NCBI RefSeq assembly: GCF_001889005.1
Contig: NZ_CP018153.1
Coordinates: 2,638,501 to 2,702,500, forward strand
Reading direction: 5' to 3'
Source: Christiangramia salexigens
GTDB lineage: Bacteria > Bacteroidota > Bacteroidia > Flavobacteriales > Flavobacteriaceae
Length of the DNA: 64,000 bases
Positions within the stretch are counted from its first letter, which is position 1; each line of letters begins with the position of its first letter. The notes below the pieces were generated by a model. The model worked only from the letters and a program-made list of their open reading frames with translations. It was not told the DNA's origin and did not search any database. This document shows, one piece after another, positions 43,991-53,385 of this stretch. The position numbers and the translations under genes were made by a program.

Positions 43991-46723
43991 ATGAAACATA
44001 CCTATAAAATAACGGGCATGACCTGTAAGGGTTGTCGGACTCACGTAGAACAAACTCTGGCAGGCGTAAAAAATGTTGAAGATGTTTCAGTAAATCTTGA
44101 AAAAGGGGAAGCCGAAATTAGTATGCGCAAGCATATTGAGCTTGAAAAATTTGAAGCTGCCTTGCAAAAAGCCGGTGGCAACTATCATATTATGATGCCT
44201 GGAGCTCATGCTAAGCCAATGAATCACACCTATAAGATCACTGGGATGACCTGTAATGGGTGTCGTTCGCATGTAGAAAAGACATTGAATGAAGTTGAGG
44301 GTGTTATTGAGGCGAAAGTTGATCTCGAAAAATCTGAGGCTGAGATCAGCATGAAAGAACATATAAGTATTAAAAAATTCAAGCAGGCACTTAAAGATGG
44401 CGGCGGGAATTATCAGATCCTTATGCCAGATGAAGCGCCTGAAAAAGATAATGCTCAGGCTGCAAACAAGTCAGCAAAGAAAGAAAAAGGTAATGGCGTT
44501 TGGTATTGCCCTATGCATTGTGAGGGCGATAAGACCTACGACAAACCGGGAGATTGCCCTGTTTGTGGTATGGACCTGGTAGAAGAGGCCAGTATTATGC
44601 CTGCAGCAACTCAATATACCTGTCCCATGCATCCCGAAGTTGTTGAGGATGCCCCGGGAAGTTGTCCTATTTGCGGGATGGATCTGGTTCCTATGGAACC
44701 CCAAGCTTCTTCTGAAGATAAGGCTTATAAGAAATTATTGCGGAAATTCTGGATCTCGGTAGCATTCACACTTCCAATTTTCCTTATTGCAATGTCTGAA
44801 ATGCTGCCTGGCAATCCTTTATATGATATTGCCGGTATGAAGGTTTGGAACTGGATTCAGTTCGGCCTTTCGCTACCTGTGGTTTTCTACGCGACCTGGA
44901 TGTTCTTTGAACGAGCCTATAGGTCTGTAAAAACCTGGAACCTTAATATGTTTACTCTAATTGGGATTGGCGCCGGGGTGGCCTGGATCTTCAGTCTTGC
45001 CGGATTAATATTCCCGGATTTCTTTCCGACTCAGTTCAAGACCGAACAGGGTACCGTACATGTTTATTTTGAAGCTGCAACTGTTATCCTTACACTTGTC
45101 CTCTTAGGTCAGGTTCTTGAAGCAAGAGCCCATAGCAGAACCAATTCTGCGATCAAGGAACTTTTAAAACTGGCACCTAATACCGCTACCCGCGTTAAAA
45201 ATGGAACTGAAGAGACCATTGCCGTGGATAAGATCGAAAAAGGAGATGTCTTAAGAGTTAAACCAGGCGAAAAAATACCTGTAGATGGATTTATAGAAAA
45301 AGGAAAAAGCAGCATAGATGAATCTATGATCACAGGGGAACCAATACCTGTAGATAAGATTGAAGGTGATAAGGTAAGTTCAGGAACCATTAATGGAACG
45401 CAAAGTTTTACAATGGTTGCGGATAGGGTAGGTGACGAAACCTTATTGGCACAGATCATTAAGATGGTTAATGAGGCAAGCAGGTCGCAGGCTCCTATAC
45501 AAAAACTAGCTGACAGGATATCGGCTTATTTCGTGCCGATAGTTGTGATGATCTCTGTGATCACCTTTATAATCTGGGCGATCTATGGTCCGGAGCCGAG
45601 CTATGTCTATGCACTTGTTAATGCTATTGCAGTGCTTATAATAGCCTGTCCCTGTGCGCTTGGGCTGGCTACACCTATGTCTGTAATGGTTGGAGTAGGT
45701 AAAGGCGCCCAAAACGGTGTTCTCATCAAAAATGCCAGGGCATTAGAGCAGATGAATGAGATCGATACTCTGATCATTGATAAGACTGGAACCATTACCG
45801 AGGGGAAACCTTCAGTAGAACATATAGTTTCGGTTAGTGAACAATATTCTGACAAAGAACTTATTTCCATCATCGCTTCTTTGAATTCTCAAAGTGAACA
45901 TCCGTTAGCTCTTGCCACGGTAAATTACGCCAAGGATCAGGGGCTTAGTTACAGCGAGGTTACCGAATTTAATTCGGTAACCGGGAAAGGTGTACATGCG
46001 CAATTCGAAGGTAAAAGACTTGCGATAGGGAATGATAAAATGATGCATTATGAAGATGCAATCATAAAAGATGAAATACAACAAAAAGTCGTTACTGAAC
46101 AGGAAAAGGGAAAGACCGTATCCTATCTCGCAATAGATAAGAAAATAGTGGGATATATTACTATTTCTGATGCGATAAAGAAAACAAGTAAAGAAGCTTT
46201 AGAGGAGCTACAGGCGCATGGTATTGAGGTGATCATGTTAACCGGAGATAATGAGAGAACAGCTTCTGCGGTGGCGGGAGAACTTTCTTTAAAGAATTTC
46301 AAAGCCGGAATGGTGCCTCAGGATAAGATGGAAGAGGTTAAAAAACTTCAGCAGCAGGGCCGAAAAGTTGCTATGGCCGGCGATGGAATAAATGACGCTC
46401 CCGCGCTTGCTCAGGCAGATATCGGAATCGCTATGGGTACTGGAACAGATGTAGCTATTGAAAGTGCAGAGATGACCCTGGTAAAAGGTGATCTAAAAGG
46501 AGTGCTGAAGGCTGTGCGATTGAGTGAGAAAGTGATGAAGAATATAAAGCAGAATCTATTTTTCGCGCTTGTATACAATACCGTTGGTGTTCCGGTTGCT
46601 GCCGGCGTACTTTACCCAATATTTGGACTATTGTTATCTCCGATGATCGCTGCACTGGCCATGAGCTTTAGCTCGGTATCGGTAATTGCAAATGCGTTGA
46701 GATTGAGAACTGCGAAGTTGTAA
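43991..46723 (+). CDS. copA: Copper-translocating P-type ATPase with two HMA and two HMBD domains
   Basis: A 910-residue P1B-type ATPase exporting Cu(I) from the cytosol. ATG at 43991 is chosen over GTG at 43961 because it opens directly on the first HMA domain. HMA1 (GMTCKGC, residues 9-15) and HMA2 (GMTCNGC, 85-91) are a tandem duplication. Two HMBD modules follow (CPMH with DCPVCGMDL, about 173-197; CPMH with SCPICGMDL, about 210-233). Core motifs: TGE (448-450), membrane CPC (553-555), DKTGT (597-601), SEHPLALA and [13 protein letters not shown] short hairpin terminator follows. Confidence 0.95.
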   Translation: MKHTYKITGMTCKGCRTHVEQTLAGVKNVEDVSVNLEKGEAEISMRKHIELEKFEAALQKAGGNYHIMMPGAHAKPMNHTYKITGMTCNGCRSHVEKTLNEVEGVIEAKVDLEKSEAEISMKEHISIKKFKQALKDGGGNYQILMPDEAPEKDNAQAANKSAKKEKGNGVWYCPMHCEGDKTYDKPGDCPVCGMDLVEEASIMPAATQYTCPMHPEVVEDAPGSCPICGMDLVPMEPQASSEDKAYKKLLRKFWISVAFTLPIFLIAMSEMLPGNPLYDIAGMKVWNWIQFGLSLPVVFYATWMFFERAYRSVKTWNLNMFTLIGIGAGVAWIFSLAGLIFPDFFPTQFKTEQGTVHVYFEAATVILTLVLLGQVLEARAHSRTNSAIKELLKLAPNTATRVKNGTEETIAVDKIEKGDVLRVKPGEKIPVDGFIEKGKSSIDESMITGEPIPVDKIEGDKVSSGTINGTQSFTMVADRVGDETLLAQIIKMVNEASRSQAPIQKLADRISAYFVPIVVMISVITFIIWAIYGPEPSYVYALVNAIAVLIIACPCALGLATPMSVMVGVGKGAQNGVLIKNARALEQMNEIDTLIIDKTGTITEGKPSVEHIVSVSEQYSDKELISIIASLNSQSEHPLALATVNYAKDQGLSYSEVTEFNSVTGKGVHAQFEGKRLAIGNDKMMHYEDAIIKDEIQQKVVTEQEKGKTVSYLAIDKKIVGYITISDAIKKTSKEALEELQAHGIEVIMLTGDNERTASAVAGELSLKNFKAGMVPQDKMEEVKKLQQQGRKVAMAGDGINDAPALAQADIGIAMGTGTDVAIESAEMTLVKGDLKGVLKAVRLSEKVMKNIKQNLFFALVYNTVGVPVAAGVLYPIFGLLLSPMIAALAMSFSSVSVIANALRLRTAKL

Positions 46724-46735
46724 TTTGAAATCATT

Positions 46736-46758
46736 TAAAAGGTTGAAACCTTTTTTTG
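46736..46758 (+). terminator. Terminator after copA
   Basis: AAAAGGTT and AACCTTTT form a short stem with a 2-base loop, followed by a run of T. Confidence 0.65.
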
Positions 46759-46839
46759 GGAGGAAGGAAAGAGCGTTCGGAATAACTTATTGCGATCTCT
46801 CATTTGAAGAAGTTTTTTAAAACTATTAAAACTGAATTC

Positions 46840-46866
46840 GCCGGGGCAACTAAAAAAAGCCCTGGC
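46840..46866 (+). promoter_or_regulatory. GC-rich leader hairpin before the permease gene
   Basis: GCCGGGGC (46840-46847) pairs with GCCCTGGC (46859-46866) with one G-T pair around an A-rich loop, 28 bases before the permease ATG. No T run follows, so it is not a terminator; it may affect message stability or translation. Confidence 0.35.
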
Positions 46867-46894
46867 ATTTAAATGGAATAAAAAAGCACCAATT

Positions 46895-48118
46895 ATGCAG
46901 GATTTTCTAAGTTCATGGGGAGAAGCAGCTTACACCAGTACAGGTTTTTTTTGGATGGCCTTATGGGCCTTTATCGTAGGGTATATCATAAGTAGTAGTA
47001 TACAGGTCTTTGTAACCGAAAAGCGTATGCAGAGAACCATGGGTAAAGATGAATCCAAGAGTGTATTGCTTGGAACCTTCTTCGGATTCATAAGCAGTTC
47101 CTGCAGTTTTTCAGCTCTGGCAAGTACCAAGAGTCTTTTTAAAAAGGGAGCGAGCTTTGTGTCTTCAATAGCTTTTTTGCTGGCTTCTACTAATCTGGTA
47201 ATCGAACTGGGAATCATCATCTCTATTTTTCTTGGCTGGCAATTTGTGGTAGGAGAGTACGTAGGAGGAATATTGCTTATTCTGATTAGTTGGTTAATTA
47301 TCAGGTTGGTTAATCCCAAGAAGCTGATCAAAGGAGCTAGAAAGCGACTGGAGGATGAAGATGATGACGAGGATAACTCCGATAAATCCTGGAAAAAGAA
47401 GATGAAGTCTGAGACCAGTTGGGCCAAAGTTTCTCAGCAATATGCTATGGAGTGGAAGATGGTGTGGAAAGATGTCACCATAGGATTCACTATCGCAGGG
47501 ATCGTTGCGGCCTTTGTTCCGGACTCATTTTTTCAAACACTTTTCATTAACAGCGGTCAGGGTAATGAAGATCTTGGTTTCTTCACCATTCTGGAACATA
47601 TCATCGTAGGGCCTGTAGCTGCGTTTTTAACTTTTATAGGATCTATGGGGAATATTCCTCTGGCGGCATTACTATTTGGGAAGGGTGTGAGTTTTGCCGG
47701 GGTGATGGCTTTTATCTTTAGTGACCTCGTTGTGTTTCCAATTCTTAGAATAAATGCGAAATATTACGGTTGGAAAATGAGTTTCTTTATCCTGTTCCTT
47801 CTGTTTACCTCGCTAATAGTAACCTCATTGGCTTTACATTACGGATTTAATTTTCTGAATTTGCTGCCAGATCCATCCGGAGTTAAGATCACCCAAAGCG
47901 ATCATTTTAAGATAGATTATACCTTCTGGTTAAATATGGTATTCCTGGCGATCTCTGGTTATCTTGGATATCTTGGGTTCTTTAAAAGGGACGATGTAAT
48001 GTTTATGAAAGAAATGGCTCCAAAGAGTAAAACGCTCGAAAAAACATTGAAGTATATTGCGCTGGTTTGCTATGTGTGGCTAGCGGGTGGATTGATCATG
48101 AAATTTTTTGTAGCATAA
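46895..48118 (+). CDS. ArsP/DUF318-type permease
   Basis: A 407-residue polytopic inner-membrane protein with about eight to ten helices in two halves, split by a very acidic then basic cytoplasmic loop (RLEDEDDDEDNSDKSWKKKM, about 148-167). The family signature is clear in the first half: FISSSCSFSALASTKSLFKK, then GASFVSSIAFLLASTNLV, and the matching second half has GSMGNIPLAALLFGKGVSFA. Such permeases are linked to efflux of organoarsenicals or other metal compounds, and many sit in metal loci. Substrate here is inferred only from position after copA. Confidence 0.88.
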   Translation: MQDFLSSWGEAAYTSTGFFWMALWAFIVGYIISSSIQVFVTEKRMQRTMGKDESKSVLLGTFFGFISSSCSFSALASTKSLFKKGASFVSSIAFLLASTNLVIELGIIISIFLGWQFVVGEYVGGILLILISWLIIRLVNPKKLIKGARKRLEDEDDDEDNSDKSWKKKMKSETSWAKVSQQYAMEWKMVWKDVTIGFTIAGIVAAFVPDSFFQTLFINSGQGNEDLGFFTILEHIIVGPVAAFLTFIGSMGNIPLAALLFGKGVSFAGVMAFIFSDLVVFPILRINAKYYGWKMSFFILFLLFTSLIVTSLALHYGFNFLNLLPDPSGVKITQSDHFKIDYTFWLNMVFLAISGYLGYLGFFKRDDVMFMKEMAPKSKTLEKTLKYIALVCYVWLAGGLIMKFFVA

Positions 48119-48146
48119 AAAAAAGGGACCATTTGTCCCTTTTTAT
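48119..48146 (+). terminator. Rho-independent terminator after the permease
   Basis: AAAAGGGAC/GTCCCTTTT hairpin with a CATTT loop and T run; it marks the right end of the plus-strand copper island. Confidence 0.88.
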
Positions 48147-48185
48147 TTTGATGAAGATCATAAACTGCTTCCTTTTTTAAGTAAT

Positions 48186-48677
48186 TTAGAGTTTGCTGTT
48201 CTTTTCCTTATCCATACTGGCTTTTTTTCTGGCTTTCATTTTCATGTCTCTTTCATGCATCACTTCCCATCTGGAAAACTGAACTTCGTTTAGGATATCT
48301 TTCATTTCCTCTTTGAAGTCAGCCTGGATCTTCATTTTTTTCTCCTGCATTTCAGAATTTTCTCCAGCCACGTCATCGGTTTTTTCGGTCATGCTTGTTT
48401 TATACTCTTCCTTTAGTTCTTTCTGTTCGTCAAGCCTTTTAAACTGAGCTTTCTTTACCTGTTTTTTTTGTTCTGCTGTAAGATTCAGCCGGGTGGTCAT
48501 TTTATCGGCATAGACCATGGCGTGAGTATCATTATCTACTTTCAAGGTCTGCTCTCCATGACCTTTCATCATTTCATGTTTTTCATGAGCCTTTTCTTTT
48601 TTCTTTTCCTTGTTATCCTGAGCAAATACCGACAGGCTAAGGAAAAGCATCATACATGCTAAAATTATGTTCTTCAT
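48186..48677 (-). CDS. Secreted Spy/CpxP-like helical protein
   Basis: A 163-residue protein with signal peptide (MKNIILACMMLFLSLSVFAQ) and a charged helical body. The LTxxQ motif of the Spy/CpxP family is visible as NLTAEQKKQVKKAQFKRL, and a second EVQFSRWEVMHERDM segment resembles the paired motif. Met and His are enriched (HEKHEMMKGHGEQ). Spy-like proteins are periplasmic chaperones or metal sensors induced by envelope and copper stress, which suits its place beside the island. It is transcribed toward the island. Confidence 0.75.
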   Translation of the reverse strand: MKNIILACMMLFLSLSVFAQDNKEKKKEKAHEKHEMMKGHGEQTLKVDNDTHAMVYADKMTTRLNLTAEQKKQVKKAQFKRLDEQKELKEEYKTSMTEKTDDVAGENSEMQEKKMKIQADFKEEMKDILNEVQFSRWEVMHERDMKMKARKKASMDKEKNSKL

Positions 48678-48743
48678 CGCTGTGACTTATTGGTTTTTAA
48701 TAGATTAAAGTTAAGCGATGCATACGGTTTTCAGATTTGTTTT

Positions 48744-48785
48744 AACAAAAAATAGGCTATCGCTGTTTAAACGATAGCCTATTAA
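48744..48785 (-). terminator. Terminator of the metalloprotease gene
   Basis: A 12-bp perfect stem (AATAGGCTATCG pairing with CGATAGCCTATT, 9-base loop); on the minus strand it runs into seven T, just past the metalloprotease stop. Confidence 0.85.
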
Positions 48786-48805
48786 AACTTGTGATTATTA
48801 AATGT

Positions 48806-51310
48806 TTAATTCACCGGATTAAGGATCAGGTCGATTCTCTTTAGAACATCCTGTAAATGATATCTGGTTAAAGTATCTCCAGATCTGTATAAAGAGTTCT
48901 TGATCTGTCTTTCCAGATTTTTGAGTTCTCCACGAACAACAGGTCTAATATCACTCTGTGCAACATCAATATTGCTTCTGGTCACCCATCTTCGGTATCT
49001 TGCAGGTATTTCCTCCTGCTCATTGCTCATTAGATATTCCATTCTTTCGATATAGGCTCTCTGTAAATTTCTTCTGTAACGGTCTATTTTTTTACCTGAA
49101 TATGCTTCACTCCAGATGCCTTTTCTAAGATCGCTCATCATGTCCAGAAGCGAATAGGCTTCCTTAGCATTTACTTCTTCATTTTCCATCAATCTGGCCA
49201 TCCTTCCAAAATCCAGAATATTGTTCAGAGTTCTCTGTTGCATATTTCTGATACGCTCAATATTTCCGTCGAATTCGATCTTATTGAAGATCTCCTGATT
49301 AATTAACCATTCCGGAGTTTTAAAAAGCTCGTTCTGTAAGAAATCCATTGCTCTTTCCTGTTTTTCAGCTTCAACATGGAAATAAACCGGACCTTCCTGA
49401 TCGTAGGTTTTATAATATTCATACACCCCACCAATATTGGCCGCAACATGTCCCATATATCTGTTGTACTGAGATAGTACCTGAGTATAAAGGTCATCCA
49501 GATCATCATAATCCTTACCTTTTTCTGAAGTCCACTCAATAAGATTAGGTACAATTCGCTTAAGGTTCTTTATCCCGTACTCACTTGCAAGCATTGCATC
49601 GTCACCAAGATCTTCGGTTTGAGAACTAGGATCTATAACGCCACCACTTTGTTGTTTTCCGAATCTGTACATCGGGTCCCTAGCATGCTCAAGTATCCAC
49701 TCATCCAGAATTGGTTTTTCTTCTTCGCCTACTTTTTCGGGAATTGGGCGATACCCCCATTTAATTGCGTATTTGTCATAAATTCCAATTTCAGGCATTA
49801 AAGCCACATCTCCATCTTCCGGTTGCGCAACGTAATTGAAACGCGCATAATCCATGATAGAAGGAGCAGTGCCAAATTTCTTTGTGAATTCCGGGTCTCT
49901 TAATTTCTCTACGGGATAAGCCACACTGCTTCCCATATTATGAGGTAATCCAAGAGTATGTCCTACCTCGTGAGAAGAGACGAAACGAATTAAACGCCCC
50001 ATAACTTCTTCCTTGAACTTCACATCCTGAGCTTCCGGATTTATAGCAGCAGTTTGTACAAAGAACCAGTTTCTTAGAAGCGTCATTACATTATGATACC
50101 AGTTGATGTCAGATTCCAGGATCTCTCCACTTCTTGGATCGCTAACATGAGGTCCGTTAGCATTTGGAATAGGTGAAGCCAGATAACGAACTACCGAATA
50201 TCTTACATCTTCAGGGCTCCAGTCTGGATCCTCTTCTTTGGTAGGAGCATCTTTAGCGATGATGGCGTTTTTAAAACCTGCAGCTTCGAAAGCCACCTGC
50301 CAGTCTTCAATTCCCTGCTTGATGAATGGAACCCACTGCTTAGGAGTTGCTCTGTCTATATAATAAACGATAGGTTCTTTGGGTTCAACAAGTTCTCCGT
50401 TCTTGAACTTTTCCATATCCTCATCCTTCACCTCAAGTCTCCAGCGATCAAGATATTCTATGGTTTCACTTTTCTGCGCATCAAGTCCGTAATCGGTTTG
50501 TTCTGTAGTGAACCATCCAACTCTTTCGTCAAAATATCGTCTTTCCATAGGAACCTCTGGAAGCAGGATCATCGAATTACTGAATTCTAGAGAAATAGAA
50601 CCCAGACTTTCATTTGAAGGTGGATTACCGGCGTTATAAGTTTTTACGTGTCTTATCTCGATATTCTCTGGATAACTTCTTATTGTGTCTATATAAGAGC
50701 GGCTTTCGTCTAATCTCGAGACTTTATATCTTTTTCGGGTACCATCAGGAAGACCTAATGCCTGAACGTCCTTAGTGTAAAGATCTGTAACATCGATCAC
50801 CGTACTCTTGCTTATGGAATCTTTTCCGAAGCTTTTAATTTCGAAGGATTGAATAATAGGCTCAAAATTGGAGTTTACAACAGCTTCGTAAACCGGAAGG
50901 GAGTCGGCAGCATATACTTCGTAACTAACTGCACGTAAAAGGACCTTATTGCCTTTTTTCTGCCAGCGTTGTACCTGAGTATTTTGTTTTCCACCACCAA
51001 AACCAATACCGCTGGCGGTTTTTGCAATTCTGGTCACCGTTAGCATCTCTCTGTTAAAAAGGCTGTCTGGAATCTCGTAAAAGTATTTTTCGTCTACTTT
51101 ATGAACTGTGAACAGACCCTTATCGCTTTTTGCATCTTTGGTGATAACCTTAGCATAAGGCTTGATCCCGTTCTTGTCTTTTTTCGCATCCTCTCCATTA
51201 GCCGCAGCTGTTGCAGAATCGGATTTTTTATCCGGGTTGAAGACTGCACAGCCGGAAACCGACAATGACAGTGCTAACAGCAGAAGCCGAAGGCTCTGTT
51301 TTTTAATCAT
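48806..51310 (-). CDS. Zinc-dependent metalloprotease lipoprotein (DUF5117/DUF5118 type)
   Basis: An 834-residue lipoprotein (SLSVSGCAVF, Cys22). A DUF5118-like N-terminal strip (KPYAKVITKDAKSDKGLFTV) leads into a DUF5117 region and a metzincin-like protease centre with HEVGHTLGLPHN near residues 445-457 (zinc ligands His, His, His; catalytic Glu), followed by the long helical C-terminal part. The family is widespread in Bacteroidota and is exported to the cell surface or periplasm; natural substrates are unknown. A Met-turn-like SIMDYARFNYVAQPEDGD follows the zinc motif as expected. Confidence 0.88.
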   Translation of the reverse strand: MIKKQSLRLLLLALSLSVSGCAVFNPDKKSDSATAAANGEDAKKDKNGIKPYAKVITKDAKSDKGLFTVHKVDEKYFYEIPDSLFNREMLTVTRIAKTASGIGFGGGKQNTQVQRWQKKGNKVLLRAVSYEVYAADSLPVYEAVVNSNFEPIIQSFEIKSFGKDSISKSTVIDVTDLYTKDVQALGLPDGTRKRYKVSRLDESRSYIDTIRSYPENIEIRHVKTYNAGNPPSNESLGSISLEFSNSMILLPEVPMERRYFDERVGWFTTEQTDYGLDAQKSETIEYLDRWRLEVKDEDMEKFKNGELVEPKEPIVYYIDRATPKQWVPFIKQGIEDWQVAFEAAGFKNAIIAKDAPTKEEDPDWSPEDVRYSVVRYLASPIPNANGPHVSDPRSGEILESDINWYHNVMTLLRNWFFVQTAAINPEAQDVKFKEEVMGRLIRFVSSHEVGHTLGLPHNMGSSVAYPVEKLRDPEFTKKFGTAPSIMDYARFNYVAQPEDGDVALMPEIGIYDKYAIKWGYRPIPEKVGEEEKPILDEWILEHARDPMYRFGKQQSGGVIDPSSQTEDLGDDAMLASEYGIKNLKRIVPNLIEWTSEKGKDYDDLDDLYTQVLSQYNRYMGHVAANIGGVYEYYKTYDQEGPVYFHVEAEKQERAMDFLQNELFKTPEWLINQEIFNKIEFDGNIERIRNMQQRTLNNILDFGRMARLMENEEVNAKEAYSLLDMMSDLRKGIWSEAYSGKKIDRYRRNLQRAYIERMEYLMSNEQEEIPARYRRWVTRSNIDVAQSDIRPVVRGELKNLERQIKNSLYRSGDTLTRYHLQDVLKRIDLILNPVN

Positions 51311-51363
51311 AAATGAAAGTTTAAGTTAATATGATAAATATGAAGGCGGCAAATTGATCGAAA

Positions 51364-51395
51364 ACGAAAAAGACCGCCATATGGCAGTCTTTTGA
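51364..51395 (-). terminator. Hairpin terminator in the metalloprotease leader
   Basis: AAAAGACTGCC/GGCGGTCTTTT (minus strand, ATAT loop) runs into a T-rich tail, 55 bases upstream of the metalloprotease start and about 120 bases after the lysS terminator. It may end a short separate transcript or act as an attenuator. Confidence 0.6.
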
Positions 51396-51514
51396 CCTAT
51401 TTAATTGGAAATGGTTTAAAAGGAATAGGTAAAAAGTTTAAAAGAGAACACAACAGTTTAAATATCTATATCAAACGTAGAGCACAGATGTGCTTATTAG
51501 AGGATGGTCTATAA

Positions 51515-51551
51515 ATAAAAAAAGGTCATGAACTTACTCATGACCTTTTCT
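51515..51551 (-). terminator. Rho-independent terminator of lysS
   Basis: AAAAGGTCATGA/TCATGACCTTTT, a perfect 12-bp stem with a 6-base loop; on the minus strand it is followed by a run of T beyond the lysS stop. Confidence 0.9.
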
Positions 51552-51571
51552 ATATTTTGGTATATAATTAA

Positions 51572-53263
51572 TTAAGATACCTTGATACGAAGATCTTCAC
51601 CTTCTTTAAAGACATCTATCATTTTATGTTTTCTCAATGATTTTATAGCCTTATCCCATTTCTTATTGCTTAAGCCAGATTCTTCCTTAATAACATTCAG
51701 GTCGTGAATCTCATCATCCTTCAGCAATTTGAAAACTGATTTTTCCTCTTCGCTTAGATCTACAGGCTTTTTCTCAGGCTTCATCTGCGGGAAGAATAAT
51801 ACTTCCTGAATAGACTGATTGTTGGTTAAGAACATGATCAATCGGTCCATTCCAATTCCAAGCCCGGATGTTGGAGGCATTCCGTACTCAAGTGCTCTAA
51901 GGAAGTCGTTATCTATGAACATCGCTTCGTCATCTCCTTTTTCAGAAAGCTTAAGCTGCTCTTCAAATCGCTCGCGCTGATCCAGCGGATCGTTAAGCTC
52001 GGAATAGGCATTAGCGATCTCCTTTCCGCAAACCATAAGCTCAAAACGCTCGGTAAGCTCAGGATTGTCTCTGTGTTCTTTACAAAGCGGACTCATCTCT
52101 TTTGGATAATCGGTAATAAAGGTTGGTTGTATAAAATTACCTTCACATTTCTCTCCGAAGATCTCATCGATAAGTTTACCTTTCCCCATCGTATCATCTA
52201 CTTCGATGCCCATGCCTTTAGCAGCTTCGTAAAGTTCCTTTTCAGATTTTCCTGTGATGTCGAATCCTGTAAATTCCTTAATTGCATCGGTCATGCTTAG
52301 ACGCTTATAGGGCGCCTTAAAGTTTATCTTGTGCTCGCCAAAAGTAGCTTCGGTAGTTCCATTTACTGCGACGGCACAGTGTTCAAGAAGATTTTCTGTG
52401 AATTCCATCATCCAGTTATAATCCTTATAGGCCACATAGATCTCCATGGCCGTGAATTCAGGATTATGGGTTCTGTCCATTCCTTCATTTCTGAAGTTCT
52501 TTGAGAATTCATAAACACCGTCAAAACCACCTACTATAAGTCTTTTCAGGTATAGCTCATTCGCAATACGTAAGTATAATGGAATATCCAGCGCGTTATG
52601 ATGGGTGATAAATGGTCTTGCAGCTGCACCTCCCGGAATGGATTGAAGAATTGGTGTTTCAACTTCAAAATATCCCTTGTCGTTAAAGAAATTACGCATG
52701 GCGTTAAAAAGCTTAGTACGCTTTACGAAGATCTCCTTAACCCTTGGATTCACGGCCAGATCGGCATAACGCTGGCGGTATCTGTGCTCGGGATCGTTAA
52801 ATCCGTCATAGGTATTCCCGTCCTTATCGGTCTTTGGAAGTGGCAAAGGCCTAAGTGCCTTGCTCAGCAGCTGGAAATCTTTTACCATTACGGTCATTTC
52901 CCCAACCTGAGTCTTGAACAGCTCTCCTTCAATTCCAATGAAGTCACCTATATCCAGAAGCTTTTTATAAACATCGTTGTATTTGGATTTATCTTCCCCG
53001 GTACAAATCTCATCACGGTTAAAATAAACCTGGATCTTTCCTTTTGAATCCTGAAGTTCAGCAAATGACGCTTTTCCCTGAATACGACGAGACATTAATC
53101 TCCCCGCTATGATTACCTTCTTTCCTTCTTCAAATCCGGATTTTATTTCATTAGTAGTATGGTCTACCGGAAATAGATCGGCAGGATAAGGATTGATCCC
53201 GGCCTTTCTTAAGGCCGTTAATTTTTCTCTTCTTATTTGCTCCTGTTCAGATAGCTGCTGCAT
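51572..53263 (-). CDS. lysS: Lysyl-tRNA synthetase (class II) with C-terminal extension
   Basis: A 563-residue enzyme charging tRNA-Lys. The N-terminal OB-fold (KKVIIAGRLMSRRIQGKASF and AELQDSKGKIQVYFNR) precedes the class II core with motif 2 FRNEGMDRTHNPEFTAMEIY and motif 3 GLGIGMDRLIMFLTN. It is about 60 residues longer than the E. coli enzyme because of a lysine-rich tail after residue 500 (SVFKLLKDDEIHDLNVIKEE, then GLSNKKWDKAIKSLRKHKM) that looks like a small winged-helix unit. Such a tail is usual in flavobacterial LysS. Promoter and terminator are both visible. Confidence 0.96.
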   Translation of the reverse strand: MQQLSEQEQIRREKLTALRKAGINPYPADLFPVDHTTNEIKSGFEEGKKVIIAGRLMSRRIQGKASFAELQDSKGKIQVYFNRDEICTGEDKSKYNDVYKKLLDIGDFIGIEGELFKTQVGEMTVMVKDFQLLSKALRPLPLPKTDKDGNTYDGFNDPEHRYRQRYADLAVNPRVKEIFVKRTKLFNAMRNFFNDKGYFEVETPILQSIPGGAAARPFITHHNALDIPLYLRIANELYLKRLIVGGFDGVYEFSKNFRNEGMDRTHNPEFTAMEIYVAYKDYNWMMEFTENLLEHCAVAVNGTTEATFGEHKINFKAPYKRLSMTDAIKEFTGFDITGKSEKELYEAAKGMGIEVDDTMGKGKLIDEIFGEKCEGNFIQPTFITDYPKEMSPLCKEHRDNPELTERFELMVCGKEIANAYSELNDPLDQRERFEEQLKLSEKGDDEAMFIDNDFLRALEYGMPPTSGLGIGMDRLIMFLTNNQSIQEVLFFPQMKPEKKPVDLSEEEKSVFKLLKDDEIHDLNVIKEESGLSNKKWDKAIKSLRKHKMIDVFKEGEDLRIKVS

Positions 53264-53302
53264 ATATCAAGTTTTTTATGCATTCAACAAAAAATGCGGA
53301 TG

Positions 53303-53333
53303 CAAATATAGTGACTATCAGCCTGCCATACAA
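53303..53333 (-). promoter_or_regulatory. lysS promoter (Bacteroidota type)
   Basis: On the minus strand a TTG (53333-53331) is followed after 20 bases by an exact -7 motif TATATTTG (53310-53303), 40 bases before the lysS ATG. It is back to back with the YqaE promoter. Confidence 0.6.
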
Positions 53334-53337
53334 CGGA

Positions 53338-53368
53338 TTTAAAAGCCGAAATATTAATTCTATCTTTG
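53338..53368 (+). promoter_or_regulatory. Promoter of the YqaE/Pmp3 gene (Bacteroidota type)
   Basis: TTTA (53338-53341), a 19-base spacer and an exact -7 motif TATCTTTG (53361-53368) precede the ATG at 53386 by 17 bases. Confidence 0.65.
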
Positions 53369-53385
53369 CCTGAAAATTTAAAGAA

